DNA from: Phytophthora colocasiae
Taxonomy: Eukaryota > Oomycota > Peronosporomycetes > Peronosporales > Peronosporaceae
Assembly (NCBI GenBank): GCA_018806915.1
Contig: JAGKQI010000105.1
Coordinates: 4,030,001-4,094,000 of the forward strand
Reading direction: 5' to 3'
Length of the DNA stretch: 64,000 bases
Shown one piece after another: positions 20,209-29,730 of this stretch. Each line of letters opens with the position of its first letter. Position 1 is the first letter of the stretch. A program made the position numbers and the translations under genes. Under the pieces are notes generated by a model. It searched no databases. It saw only the letters and a list, made by a program, of their open reading frames with translations, and was not told the DNA's origin.

Positions 20209-21171
20209 TTACACCTTCAGGATCTCTGAGATGCGCTGCAGATACTCGGGTGGGATACCGCAGCAACCACCGATGACACTGGCGCCGTCGTCAATCCAGC
20301 GCACAGCGAACTTGCTGTAGACTTCCATGTCCATAGCAGACTGCAGTGCTCCAGGCACAAGCGATTCCTCCATTGCACCGGCCTTGGACAACGGCGAGAT
20401 ACGGTCGCCGTACGCACCGAGCAGGATTTCGTGTTTCTTTAGCGTTTCCATCAGCTCTGAGTCGTCCTTCAGCTGCTTCAACGCCTTGGCGATATCTTCC
20501 GGTTGCGAGCAGTTGAACAGGATCCCACGCAAGAGGTTGGTCTCATTTTGGACTTCACCCGGTAGCAACTCCATACGACGCGTGGCGAACTCAACCAAAC
20601 TCCTGACGCTCTCAAGCACGTCCTCTCCGCTGCGTAGTTGACCAGTGCTGTTCAAAGCGAAAGACACCATGACAGGCTTCTCCAAGGGCTGCACCCCTTC
20701 AAACGCCAGCTTGGCCTCAGCAAGAGACGACATAGCCTCTGCTAAGAACGCGTCAGTATATGGGGCAAGTGCCTCACCGATCAACAAGTACGTGTCGAGT
20801 CCCCTTTGGCGCTCAATCGTGCGATCCGACCGGAAACTGTGCATGAGAGGCGGTAGGGATCCGCAGATCTTCACATCAGGTTGCTGGTTGGTATTCGCCT
20901 TGGCAGTTTGTGCCATTTCACCCGCTACTTGCGTGTACTCACGGATTTCGTCTGGGGTGAACCCCACACCTGGAGTCACGTAGTAGTTGCTGGTCACGAT
21001 CATAGTCGCTCCAGCCTTGAGGTAGTTTTCAAGGGCCTGTACTATCAGACGGTGGTACGCTGGCGACACTAATGCACTCGCCGACATCATGTTGCGGTCA
21101 TTTGGCAGACCAAGACGAAAGAGTTCGTGCATGATCCCTCCAGCCAAAATGTCAACCTTCTTGGACTCCAT
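20209..21171 (-). CDS. homocysteine S-methyltransferase, second tandem copy
   Basis: 320 aa starting at ATG 21169-21171 (MESKKVDILAGG); the upstream in-frame extension begins with a non-ATG codon. It has zinc ligands C221 (FNCSQ) and C303-C304 (GGCCG), and the SLPPLMHSFRSD and LLGAYGDR motifs. The N-terminal motif is AGGIMHEL instead of the usual DGG-type sequence kept by its neighbour, so substrate handling may differ. Clearly paralogous to 19104-20090 and in the same orientation: an old tandem duplication. One exon. Confidence 0.93.
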   Translation of the reverse strand: MESKKVDILAGGIMHELFRLGLPNDRNMMSASALVSPAYHRLIVQALENYLKAGATMIVTSNYYVTPGVGFTPDEIREYTQVAGEMAQTAKANTNQQPDVKICGSLPPLMHSFRSDRTIERQRGLDTYLLIGEALAPYTDAFLAEAMSSLAEAKLAFEGVQPLEKPVMVSFALNSTGQLRSGEDVLESVRSLVEFATRRMELLPGEVQNETNLLRGILFNCSQPEDIAKALKQLKDDSELMETLKKHEILLGAYGDRISPLSKAGAMEESLVPGALQSAMDMEVYSKFAVRWIDDGASVIGGCCGIPPEYLQRISEILKV

Positions 21172-21417
21172 CGTTGCTTCCTCCTCTTGATCAGTACTGA
21201 GTAAATTCTCAAATGACAAGAATCCTGGACAAAAGACGAGAAGAAGATGGCTGAAGAAGCCACTACATCACTGCGACGCGACGGAAGACTACTTTACCTG
21301 CCAACGGTAAGTTGAAGTGTATAAGATACTTGCACGTGATTGGCTCCAAAAATGTTTGTATTTTAACGAATCAACGTGAATTAGTGATTTTCGAAGCAGA
21401 AAAACTGAAGCGCAAGA

Positions 21418-22851
21418 ATGGCGGAAGACCTGGTGGAGATGACGTGGCTGAACGTGGCCTGTGCGGCAGCAGGCGCCGTGGTGGTGCCGCTGCTGTTGCA
21501 CCGCATCTTCTTCTACAAGAAGGTGGGCCACGAGAGCTCGGCAGGCAGTAGTTCGCTCGAGGATTACATCACCAAGGTTAGTGTATCATTTTGGTCCACC
21601 CTTGGCTGCTTGAGTGGTTGATTGGCTAAACTATCGCTTTGTATGGATATCTACATGTACAGCATGGGATGAGTGAGCAGGATGCCAAATTCCAAGTGGC
21701 TGTGGACTTCATTGCAGCGCGGGGTAATAACAAGCTGACGAACGAACAGGTGACGGAGGATATCTGCTGGGACGGGGAGACGCGACTACTGACAGTGATT
21801 ATTGCTGCAGAAATTGACGCTCTACGCGTTCTACAAGCAAGCACACTTTGGCAAGTGCAGTGTGGACAAGCCTTCTGCTGTCGACATGGTGGGATCAGCC
21901 AAGTGGTGCGTGGATGTGTTGATTTGATGTAGTTTTCACTGGCTAACTAGGTATTGCAGGGAGAGCTGGAAGGCGCTGGGTGACATGAACCAAGATCTGG
22001 CCAAACAGCAGTATGTGGAGTGGGTGCAGGACTTGTTCGAGGCGTTTGACGTGCGAGGCCCCAAGAGATGGCGCTCGTCTTCAACTTCGTCATCGTCGTC
22101 GAAGACTACGAGTGAGTCAGTGTCGCTGGATAATTCTATATCGATGGCTGGAGCAGTTAGCATGCCCAAGGTGGATACGTACGTAATCTTGACCTTTGAG
22201 TGTGCGCTAGTTGGTCGAGCGGCAATGATACTGATGTTCAAAATGCTCAGGTCGACGGAGGAATGGAAAGTGAGGGATGACGTTTTCCACTACGCTAGCA
22301 CGGGAGACCTGGAAAGGCTTGTGGGTGCGTTGGATCAGGGAGAAGATATTAACGCTCAGGTAGGCCCTGAATGTTCAATCTCCAGCGCCGGTCTTGATGT
22401 CAGTATAACGTAAACTGTGATATTCAGGACCCTGAAGGACGAACAATGCTACATTGGGCAGTGGACCGGGACCAAACGACGATAGTGGAGGAGCTGCTGC
22501 GGCGTAAAGCGTCCCCGAACATTCAGGTCAGCGAATTTGGCTTGGTAATGGTGGTTGGACTTGGGTATTTGACGATAAACTGCTGTGTAAACAGGACGCC
22601 GACGGTATGACGCCGCTTCATTACGCGGCCAGTTGCGAGCACGAGGAGATGGCTCAGTTGCTGGTAAGGATGTTTACTTGACAATACCGTCACGTTTGTA
22701 CAAGTGGTAACGTAAGCACTGTTTGGCACAGGTAACTCATGGCGCGCTGGTGGACATCGAAGACCTGGACGGCGACACACCGATCATGACGGCCTCTAGT
22801 CAATCACTGCAATCGATCATGGCTGACGGCTCCATTAGCGACCCTCAGTAG
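21418..22851 (+). CDS. membrane-anchored acyl-CoA-binding protein with ankyrin repeats (ACBD6-like)
   Basis: Eight exons: 21418-21576, 21663-21749, 21811-21905, 21960-22178, 22251-22359, 22428-22526, 22595-22663, 22732-22851. Together 957 nt, 318 aa, with all seven introns GT-AG and 54-86 bp. The protein has an N-terminal hydrophobic helix (about 10-30), an acyl-CoA-binding domain (about 45-135: LTLYAFYKQAHFGKC, KPSAVDMVGSAKWESWKAL) and a Ser-rich linker. Ankyrin repeats follow (about 190-300: GRTMLHWAVDRDQ, DGMTPLHYAASCEHEEMAQLL). It should bind long-chain acyl-CoA at a membrane. Human ACBD6 has the ACB-ankyrin order without the N-terminal helix. Exon joins were chosen because they restore the family's continuous domain sequence. 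Confidence 0.92.
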
Positions 22852-23197
22852 ACGCAATTCACAAGATTGTAGGCGTATTACCATAGAGGATCAGGGAGAA
22901 TGATTCAAAATTAACTCAAGGAGGGAGTTGTTTGGGGTCGGGCGCAGAATACAAAGTGCTGCAGTTCGGAGAGGATGGAGCTGCTGGGCTCCACAGCCTC
23001 TCCAATGGAATTCGGCGGATATTTTGCAGGAGATAGCTGTTCTCGTCCCTCTATGTATCTCTTTTTCCAGCGAATATTTCTGACGATACATTTGCTGCAA
23101 TTCAGTCCGTGCCATGTAATTCTCACATGCAACAAAAATTGTAGCGTCAATGATGCAGTCTGCATCATTTTGATGTTAGCCTTGCAAGATATAAATC
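22852..23197. other. intergenic, nothing recognised
   Basis: 346 bp between the acyl-CoA-binding gene and the GIY-YIG gene. Only short frames without domain signal; presumably the 3' end of one gene and the promoter of the next. Confidence 0.5.
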
Positions 23198-23485
23198 ATG
23201 TGCTCCACTCAAGAAGGACACGTCTACAAGATCTGCACTAAGAGCAACGATGTGTACGTTGGGTCCACATTCAACGCTCCTCGTACTCGGTTTGCTTCTC
23301 ACAAGTCGAGTTGGGATGGATGCAAGGGTCTATTCGTTTACGATTGCTTCAGTCGATTCAAGTGGAGCGATCTGAAGATGGTTGTGATTGAGACGTATGA
23401 CGTTGTGGACAAGATGCATCTTGAGATGTATGAGCAGCTGTGGATCAACAAGCTCCAAGCGGTGAACAAATCTCCATCGTTCTAA
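23198..23485 (+). CDS. small GIY-YIG nuclease-domain protein
   Basis: 95 aa, single exon, ATG 23198-23200. The whole protein is one GIY-YIG-like fold: HVYKI (8-12) and VYVGST (19-24) stand for the GIY and YIG strands. R29/R31 and H35 follow in RTRFASHK, and the C-terminal helix EMYEQLWINKLQAVNK supplies the Glu and Asn seen in active nucleases. No second domain is fused, so the target is unknown. Similar minimal GIY-YIG proteins occur in large DNA viruses, mobile introns and some eukaryotic genomes. It may be host-owned or carried by a mobile element; no element ends were seen around it. Confidence 0.7.
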   Translation: MCSTQEGHVYKICTKSNDVYVGSTFNAPRTRFASHKSSWDGCKGLFVYDCFSRFKWSDLKMVVIETYDVVDKMHLEMYEQLWINKLQAVNKSPSF

Positions 23486-23914
23486 GAAGGAGAATAGTTG
23501 ATTAACTTTTAGCGGACAGTCGTTTTGCAGACCTATGCTACTACGTTATTAACAATTCTAACATCGTGGAATCCATGTGCGTTGTCTTGGAAGAAAGCGA
23601 TCGAAGAAGGGTTCCTCACAGACATACTCAAAGAAGATTGCGCGCCAAGCTAGATTGTCTAAACAGTCGCACAAGCCACAGGATGAGCGCTCTGAGAAGA
23701 CTTCGCGGCATGGTTTGCGAACTGCGATGATGCTCTGACGTGCTTCTTCAAATCCATGTGAGGCACTCTTTTTTTGACACACATCATGCATTGTTTATCT
23801 CTATAGGGTGCTTAAATACTACTACGTAGTACTCATTGAGACGCAATCATAACGCTACGATACGGGTGGTTGATTCCCGGCGCACATCAACAGCGTCAAA
23901 TGAAGATCCGACGC
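23486..23914. other. intergenic, nothing recognised
   Basis: A minus-strand frame at 23558-23791 (77 codons, Cys-containing) has no recognisable domain and is not called. No repeat ends were found. Confidence 0.4.
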
Positions 23915-24382
23915 AATGGGGGGGTTCACACCGGCAAATTTCCAGTAGGCGACTTACATAAACCAGTCTTTTTCGTGTCTCGTTTGACCGAATTTGCAGA
24001 AGAGTGGTACTTTTTCCGAGTAGGGAGATCAGCTACTCGGAATTTCTTCAGTTTGCAGTAGGGGAGAATCCAAGAAGGCCATGGCGAGCGTGGAGCAAGG
24101 TCAGAGCCACTCGTAGCGTAAGGGAGTAGCGGGGCGATGTCGTAGCTGTAATCACCGTCGCTCTCTTCACTGCTACTCTCTCCATTATCTTCGCCGCGTT
24201 CAATAAACCAACGAATCGCGACCAGATCTGCTGGGGATACGCTGGCCTCCGCCATTTTGTCTGTGTTCTCTGAGGCAGCTGAAGATTAACCGGTTGGAAG
24301 GCAACTCGCCGATTTCAGTAAATTTGGAGAAATGGACTTTCTTGTAATCTACTGGAAATTTGCCGGTGTGAACCCCCCCATT
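23915..24382. repeat. perfect 34-bp inverted repeat with 400-bp spacer
   Basis: 23915-23948 and 24349-24382 are exact reverse complements; the core is GGGGGGGTTCACACCGGCAA. The right copy covers the last codons and stop of the disrupted gene described at 24349-25446. The spacer holds a weak minus-strand frame (23926-24255, acidic then basic). Either a small inverted duplication or the ends of an unclassified element. Confidence 0.6.
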
Positions 24383-25446
24383 GGGGGGTTGTTTCGACGA
24401 GTCGGTTGGAGATTGTTCGCTTGCGATCGCTGCGCTCTTGTATCCGTGAGGTAATACCGACTTCCCTATGTCTAAGGCGTCAGGGCTTATAGGCGTCACA
24501 GGTTTTCAGCCAATCACAGCACTACGAATTGGCCCCTATGTCAAAGGCGTCCTTGAACTTTTTGCATAGACTGTGTCGCAGTCGGGCCATTCAAGATTCC
24601 GCCCCGCGATGTCCGAGCACGCAGAAGTCCCCGCAGCACTTCAAGACTTAACCGCCAACTTGGTAATCCCTGAGCTGGCAGATTTGCATGTTCAAGACTT
24701 AAGCGCCAACTCGGTAATCGCCGAGTTGGCAGATTTGCATGTGCTAGACGATCGATATCGACTCCGATCTAGACATTTGCAAGGAGGACTGTAATGAATG
24801 AATCTTCCAGTCTCACCAACTTTGTGAGTGTCACTCCTCTGACCGTCCATCTCCGAAGATCAACGTTCTGGTGACCTGCTCATCACCTGAGAATGGGGTG
24901 CGCCTTAGACATAGGGAAGTCGGTACGTCGTGACAATATATCGCTCGACGTTGTTGACCACAGGAAGTGCAACTTGTGCAGCATCTTGCATGAAATCATC
25001 GTCTTGGAGGGCAATCAGCGTCCCTCCAACGGCGAGGAACTGATCTGGTGTATTTGGCGCCAGCAAGACACGCCCACAGCGACCACCTGCCACTTGGTGG
25101 AGCTCATGAACGAGATCATCTGTGAACGAGTTGACCGTGATCTGTGGGGGTCGTGTCTGCAACCAACCAGGCGCACGGGCTGGGTTCTGAGCATTCGCCG
25201 CCGCCACAAACGCGCTCAGGTTGTTCAAGTCCCAGCTCAACACGAATCCGGGATCGTTGTCATCGATTTGGATCGACGAAAGGTATTCATTCATCTACGT
25301 ACAGCAAGCACCGTTAATATCACGAGTTTCGCGATTCAGTTATTAGTACTCACCACTGGGATTGCCTCGCGGAGGGAAAACACGTTACGCAGCCTCTCGT
25401 CGAACAAGTCAGCCGAGACAAGCGCGCGCGATGGAGTAGACTTCAT
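24349..25446 (-). pseudogene. unknown two-exon gene cut by a MITE
   Basis: Exon 1 is 25354-25446 (ATG 25444-25446, 31 codons, MKSTPSRALVSADLFDERLR). A 59-bp GT-AG intron follows (25295-25353). Exon 2 starts at 25294 (MNEYLSSIQIDDNDPG) and is open to 24926, where a TA-flanked MITE (24457-24923) is inserted. As it stands the last residues and the stop at 24905-24907 come from the MITE end. On the other side of the MITE the same frame continues and would end at TAG 24349-24351, just after residues GGFTPANFQ. The protein (about 190 aa before the insertion) is soluble-looking; not recognised. Confidence 0.5.
24457..24923. mobile_element. 467-bp MITE with 23-bp TIRs and TA target duplication
   Basis: Ends CCGACTTCCCTATGTCTAAG... 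and its inverse, flanked by TA (24455-24456, 24924-24925): Tc1/mariner-type. The first nine bases, CCGACTTCC, equal those of the pogo-like elements at 27787 and 44150. Internally a plus-strand frame (24573-24794) encodes two 17-residue repeats (QDLTANLVIPELADLHV type); no transposase is seen. Confidence 0.8.
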
Positions 25447-26363
25447 CCGCGTTGTGCGCTTCCACCAGTCCGACGTCTTGTGCCTCGCTCGCTCATTGCT
25501 CGTTCTTTCCGCTCTCTCCTGTCGCTTTCTCCTGTCACTTTCTCAGATTGAAGAGATGTTTCCCCGCATTCTCACGTGATGTGTACCACATCACAAAGAT
25601 CATCACTCACGCATTTGATCCATCAAATGCATCGAACTGTAACTCAATACCAGGTACCGATCCTGTGTACCAGTGCTGGCAACAGACAGTAAAGACGTCT
25701 TTTCGGAACACGTTTAAACGCCTTCTCGGACGTCTGTTTCGCCAAAAGACGTCAGGGGTACAGCGTACCATAACGGAAACAGGAGCAGGACCTTAACCTT
25801 TTAAATAGAGGCCTCTGACGCTTCTCACGCCACAAACTTGGATATCACTCGACCTCCGCTTCTAAGCAAACACCAGTAGGGAGTATCGACCTTGCCTTGG
25901 CGCTACGTCGATTCTCGCCCAGCATCAGGACCTTCATCTTCTTTTCAATCATGTCCTTGTCGTTTACCGGAGCTTGGCAACAATGGTCCTAATAGAGGAC
26001 TATAGACTAAGTAATGCATAATGAAATCAAGATTTGTTTTTACGGATACCTTTGGAACGGCACTCGTAAATAGAGTTTAGACACCTCGAAAAGACAGTAT
26101 TGACGCCTCAAAAGACAGTAAACGAAAAGACGTTTTTATATAGACGTCATTACCAGCACAGTGTGTAAACGTTTTTATATAGACGTCATTACCAGCACTG
26201 TGTGTACCCATTGTGTTCCGACGGCATGCACTGGAATTACTAATTAACACCTTGTCTACGAACGGTACTTGCCCCGAACGCGTAAGGGAATGTCATAAGA
26301 TACACCATAGCAATCTTACTTACTTTTTGTATGAATGCACTTTTTGCTGTGCGGTTAGGTGTA
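25447..26363. other. repeat relics, no gene
   Basis: It contains a hairpin of GACGTCTTTT type (about 25691-25703 with 25742-25753) and scattered AAAAGACAGTA motifs. Two tandem copies of a 39-bp unit lie at 26131-26169 and 26170-26208, containing TATATAGACGTCATTACCAG. Imperfect inverted ends, CAGTGCTGG near 25667 and CCAGCACTG near 26190, suggest a degenerate MITE about 0.55 kb long. Confidence 0.4.
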
Positions 26364-27641
26364 TTAATTCTTGCCAGGTTTTTCTTTCAATGTCGTAACT
26401 CCGACGACATAGCGTGACTCCAGCATCGACTCAATGTCGTCAGTGACTGCAAAAGCAGTCAACAGATGGATGATTTGCAGCACAGAGAGCCCAGAGAGCC
26501 CACGCATTTCAAGAAACGCAAGGAAGACGGTACGTGCATTCAAGAAACTGTGTATTTGAAACGAAACACTAATCAACTGACGCTCTGGGCAGGATCGCTC
26601 GTCATCGCAACCATCCTCGCCGTCACCGCCGTTTTCATTGTCACTACCGCCACCGTGTCCAAGACGAAGCCGCGTCTTCCTTCTTGGGCCAGCTTTCTGA
26701 CCGGGTCGCAGAGGTAGTATACAGGTTTCCGGTCCCACCAAACACACGAAAGCAGTGTCGGATTAGCGACAGAGCGCGAGAACGAGAATGCACCGTGGGG
26801 TATACTGGCTGGTCGCGTCTTGTTCGTAGCTTTGAGCTCCTTGTTGAACCCAAGTCGGTAAGTCATAACCGTGCCAACCGCATATACTTTCAAACTCAGC
26901 AGCTCAATAGCCAGGAGCACGGAAGAATAGTATCGATCAATCACGACGCAGTGCCACGTGTGGCGAGATTGACCGAGCACAACCTTCAAGTTTCTTATCA
27001 CAGCAGCGGCGCCAGTCTTATAGTCAGCTGAGGTGTCAACTCCATCAGCAGATGTGCGCTTGCCAACATAAACTTCGAATCTATACAGTTACGACATTCA
27101 AAGTTGTCAGACACAGTCAAGGCAGCAAATTACGACATAGACATTTTGTAAAAAAATGTACCTGTGGCATTAGGCACTCGTTGCATCACACACCATAAAG
27201 AGTTTGGACCCATAGCGGTGAGGTTTATCGGCCATGAACATACGCGTCGTATTTCGTTTGGATGTGGCCGGTAGTACACCCTCATCAAACGAGGAATGTA
27301 GCAGGGAGAGTCCACCCCATGAGAAAACGCTCTTGAATCTTGTCTACTACTGGGCGTAGCGTCATCACGTGTGGCATCATGTCGGTTATACCCACTACCT
27401 TCCTCTGTTCGGCCCTCTTCATCTTCTTCCAGGAAGCCAGCAGTGAACGCATAATTCACAACTGCGTTTTCCCCCATGAAAACGTGGGCATCGTCTGGAC
27501 CTGAATAGCTCCACTCCGTTTGAAGCCCACTCGGGCGCTTGGACTTCCACCCCGCCGCCCGAAGCTGCCGCCACAAGTGGCCGAGTCAATGTCATGTGCA
27601 GCGGCGGCTTCTGGTACGGCGGGTTTCTCGCGACGGCTCAT
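26364..27641 (-). pseudogene. piggyBac-like transposase relic
   Basis: On the minus strand the N-terminal part starts at ATG 27639-27641 (MSRREKPAVPEAAAAH). It jumps frame near 27575 and continues WRQLRAAGWKSKRPSGLQTE. The C-terminal catalytic part lies at about 27001-26700: HTWHCVVIDRYYSSVLLAIE, AVGTVMTYRLGFNKEL and CVWWDRKPVYYL. These resemble the second and third Asp regions of the DDE_Tnp_1_7 (piggyBac) fold. The middle of the enzyme is missing and several frames are broken. The last frame ends at 26364. No TTAA-flanked termini were identified. Confidence 0.65.
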
Positions 27642-27786
27642 CGAGCAAAAAGTCGAATGAGTGGCTCTTGCGCATTGTAACGGGGTTACATTGAAGAGTG
27701 ACTTTAGTCACTCTTCCGAAGTGGATACATTTGGTGTGTCACACACGTGGCAGGTGGCTCCGCAGCCACCTATCACCTTCTATATA

Positions 27787-28446
27787 CCGACTTCCTCTGT
27801 TTATAACGGTCACCCGTGTACATGGTACACCGTACCACCATGATCATGTATGTACAGATGGCTACAGAATTAAAGAATTAAAAAAAACATAAAATAAAAA
27901 AATTCTGCATATCGTTGTCCGACCCAACTTCTCCTACATCTCTGTCTAGCACACATTGGCGTTCAAGAAGCTCAATAAGATCAGCTGCTACCGTGTCGCT
28001 CTCACTAACCAACTCACCAAAGCATTTCTTGTACCCTTTCGCTATCACCCCTCGAGAGACTGTCCCAAGCCTCTCGTATCCATCTTGCCATAGTAGCTCG
28101 ATCTGGTGAAAACGGAGAACCTGGGGGCATGAACTCGGAGTTGTTCGCTCAGATTCACGATCCAACACGCACGCAATCTGGAGAAGTCATCCGACAACAG
28201 CAGTATTGGATTCTTCATGTCTTCCCCACGGCATTTATCACTGCAAGTTTGTCTCCTGCCGTGAATGACGCTCGTCGTTTGCCGCGCATTATCAACTTGA
28301 AATGACTGGTCAGTGTCAAAAACGCGGTACCGTTGTGATTCGGTTTTGTACGACCGTTATAAGCAGAGGAAATTCACTATTCTCTTTCTTGACTGTGATT
28401 GGCTGACCGTTATATGCAGGTGACCGGTATAAACAGAAGAAGTCGG
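27787..28446. mobile_element. pogo-like non-autonomous element, copy A (660 bp)
   Basis: TIR CCGACTTCCTCTGTTTATA at both ends (one mismatch region near the right end), flanked by TA (27785-27786, 28447-28448). It shares both outer regions with the copy at 44150-44955 but keeps a different internal part. Confidence 0.85.
27878..28168 (-). pseudogene. C-terminal fragment of the pogo-like transposase
   Basis: 96 codons on the minus strand: FHQIELLWQDGYERLG ... ELLERQCVLDRDVGEVG, ending at 27878. It joins the 3' end of the element exactly where copy B also carries the sequence VLDRDVGEVG out of frame. It is therefore taken as the C-terminus of the autonomous transposase; the catalytic centre is missing. 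Confidence 0.55.
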
Positions 28447-28644
28447 TAGGTTACACTATAGATATCTTTTAGTTTGTATTGCAGGCCAAGCTAACAAGTA
28501 TCTATAATATATTCAGTCTTAAATCTACCTAATCTTTAGTTAGTCTCCCCAAGTCTTTGGGGACCGAGTGAACTGCCGTTCACTAGGAGTTTGTATACTC
28601 CAAGCCTTCCTCTGTGTGAAGTGCTGTGTGACCCCCGTCACACT

Positions 28645-28653
28645 TGGTAGCAC
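28645..28653 (+). promoter_or_regulatory. primer-binding site of gypsy copy 3
   Basis: TGGTAGCAC two bases after the LTR, identical to copies 1 and 2. Confidence 0.65.
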
Positions 28654-28726
28654 TTGTAGTCAATCCTACGCCTACGCGGGTAGATTGATTACCTGAATCC
28701 TCTGTGGCCAGAAGTAGTTGGCCACC

Positions 28727-29730
28727 ATGGATCGAAGTGAGTTTCCTCACTTGACCGACTCTCAGTTTGAGTCGGTCCGGAAGATGGCGGGCATCTTTGG
28801 GATGGATGCCTTCCGAAGCTTGGCGGCGGCGACGCCGGCCGAGCAGGTCGAACGCGTGGCGGCGTTCGACATGTACGAACGTGGGCTCATTGAGCACGTT
28901 CGAGGAACCTTTGAGGCTCCTGTGGTTGAACCGAGGCCGGTTCAGCCCAAGCCTTTAAGACTCAAGGTTCTTCCCTATGAAGGGAAAGAAGGTGAAAACC
29001 TTCACTTCTGGATCCGAGAAGTTGAGCTCGCCATGGAGGCGGCTCTCATCTCGGTGGAGCGACTTCGGGTCGCTTTCGCGCTGTCTAACCTCGGGGTCGA
29101 GCGAAGACATGGGCGTACACGCGCGAAGCGACGTCGCCTGGATGTTTTACATCCTGGGCCCAGCTGTGCGAACAGCTTCGGGCCGCATTCCTCCCGGCGA
29201 ACTATGAGTATCGCCAGCGGTCACGCTTCCTAGCCTGCAAGCAAGGGAAACGTGACCTGCACGAGTACATCCAAGAGATGCGCGTTCTCGCGGCATCTCT
29301 GGTAGGGAACCCCCTACCTGAACACATCCAAGTAACTGTGTTCATGGACGGCTTAAGAGTAAGCCCGGCCCGCACGCAACTGTTCCGCGTGCAGGTCAAC
29401 ACGATGGAGGAGGCGATTCAAGTCGCGCTCCAGGAGGAGTACAGCCATACACAGGCTCAGACTCCTGCCTCTGCGTGGCAAGGCCACAGCGGGCCGACGA
29501 CGGCGTCGGCCAGTGCTCCTGGGAATGAAGCAGGCTCGGGACCAGCCCCTATGGACTTGGGGCTCGCCGAGCAGAAACTCATCCGCTGTTTCGAGTGCGG
29601 GCGTTTCGGACACTTCGCACGTGTCTGCCCCTCTGGGGGGCAATGGAAGAGGTCTTCCAAGCCTCAAGGCTCTAAGGGCCGCTGGAAGAAGCCGGCGCCC
29701 AAGAGTCAGGGGAACTCCGGGGACCAGTAG
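28727..29730 (+). pseudogene. gag: gag of gypsy copy 3, one frameshift
   Basis: ATG 28727 in a good context (GCCACCATGG). The capsid region starts MDRSEFPHLTDSQFESVRKM. The frame is lost near 29095 and recovered in another frame (AKTWAYTREATSPGCFTSWA, then FLACKQGKRDLHEYIQEMR). The C-terminus keeps a perfect knuckle, CFECGRFGHFARVC, and ends at TAG 29728-29730. That stop lies in a 16-bp palindrome, CCAGTAGGCCTACTGG (29724-29739). About 330 aa if the frame were intact. Confidence 0.85.

Larger units (their letters stand above)
27676..28642 (+). repeat. 5' LTR of gypsy copy 3, split by a pogo-type insertion
   Basis: About 305 bp of LTR (27676-27786 plus 28449-28642) interrupted by the element at 27787-28446. 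Ends TGTAACGGGG ... ACCCCCGTCACA. Confidence 0.8.

Noticed and set aside
24893..25579. 228-codon plus-strand frame
   Set aside because: The minus-strand two-exon model has better protein character and proper splice sites; the plus frame starts inside the MITE end.
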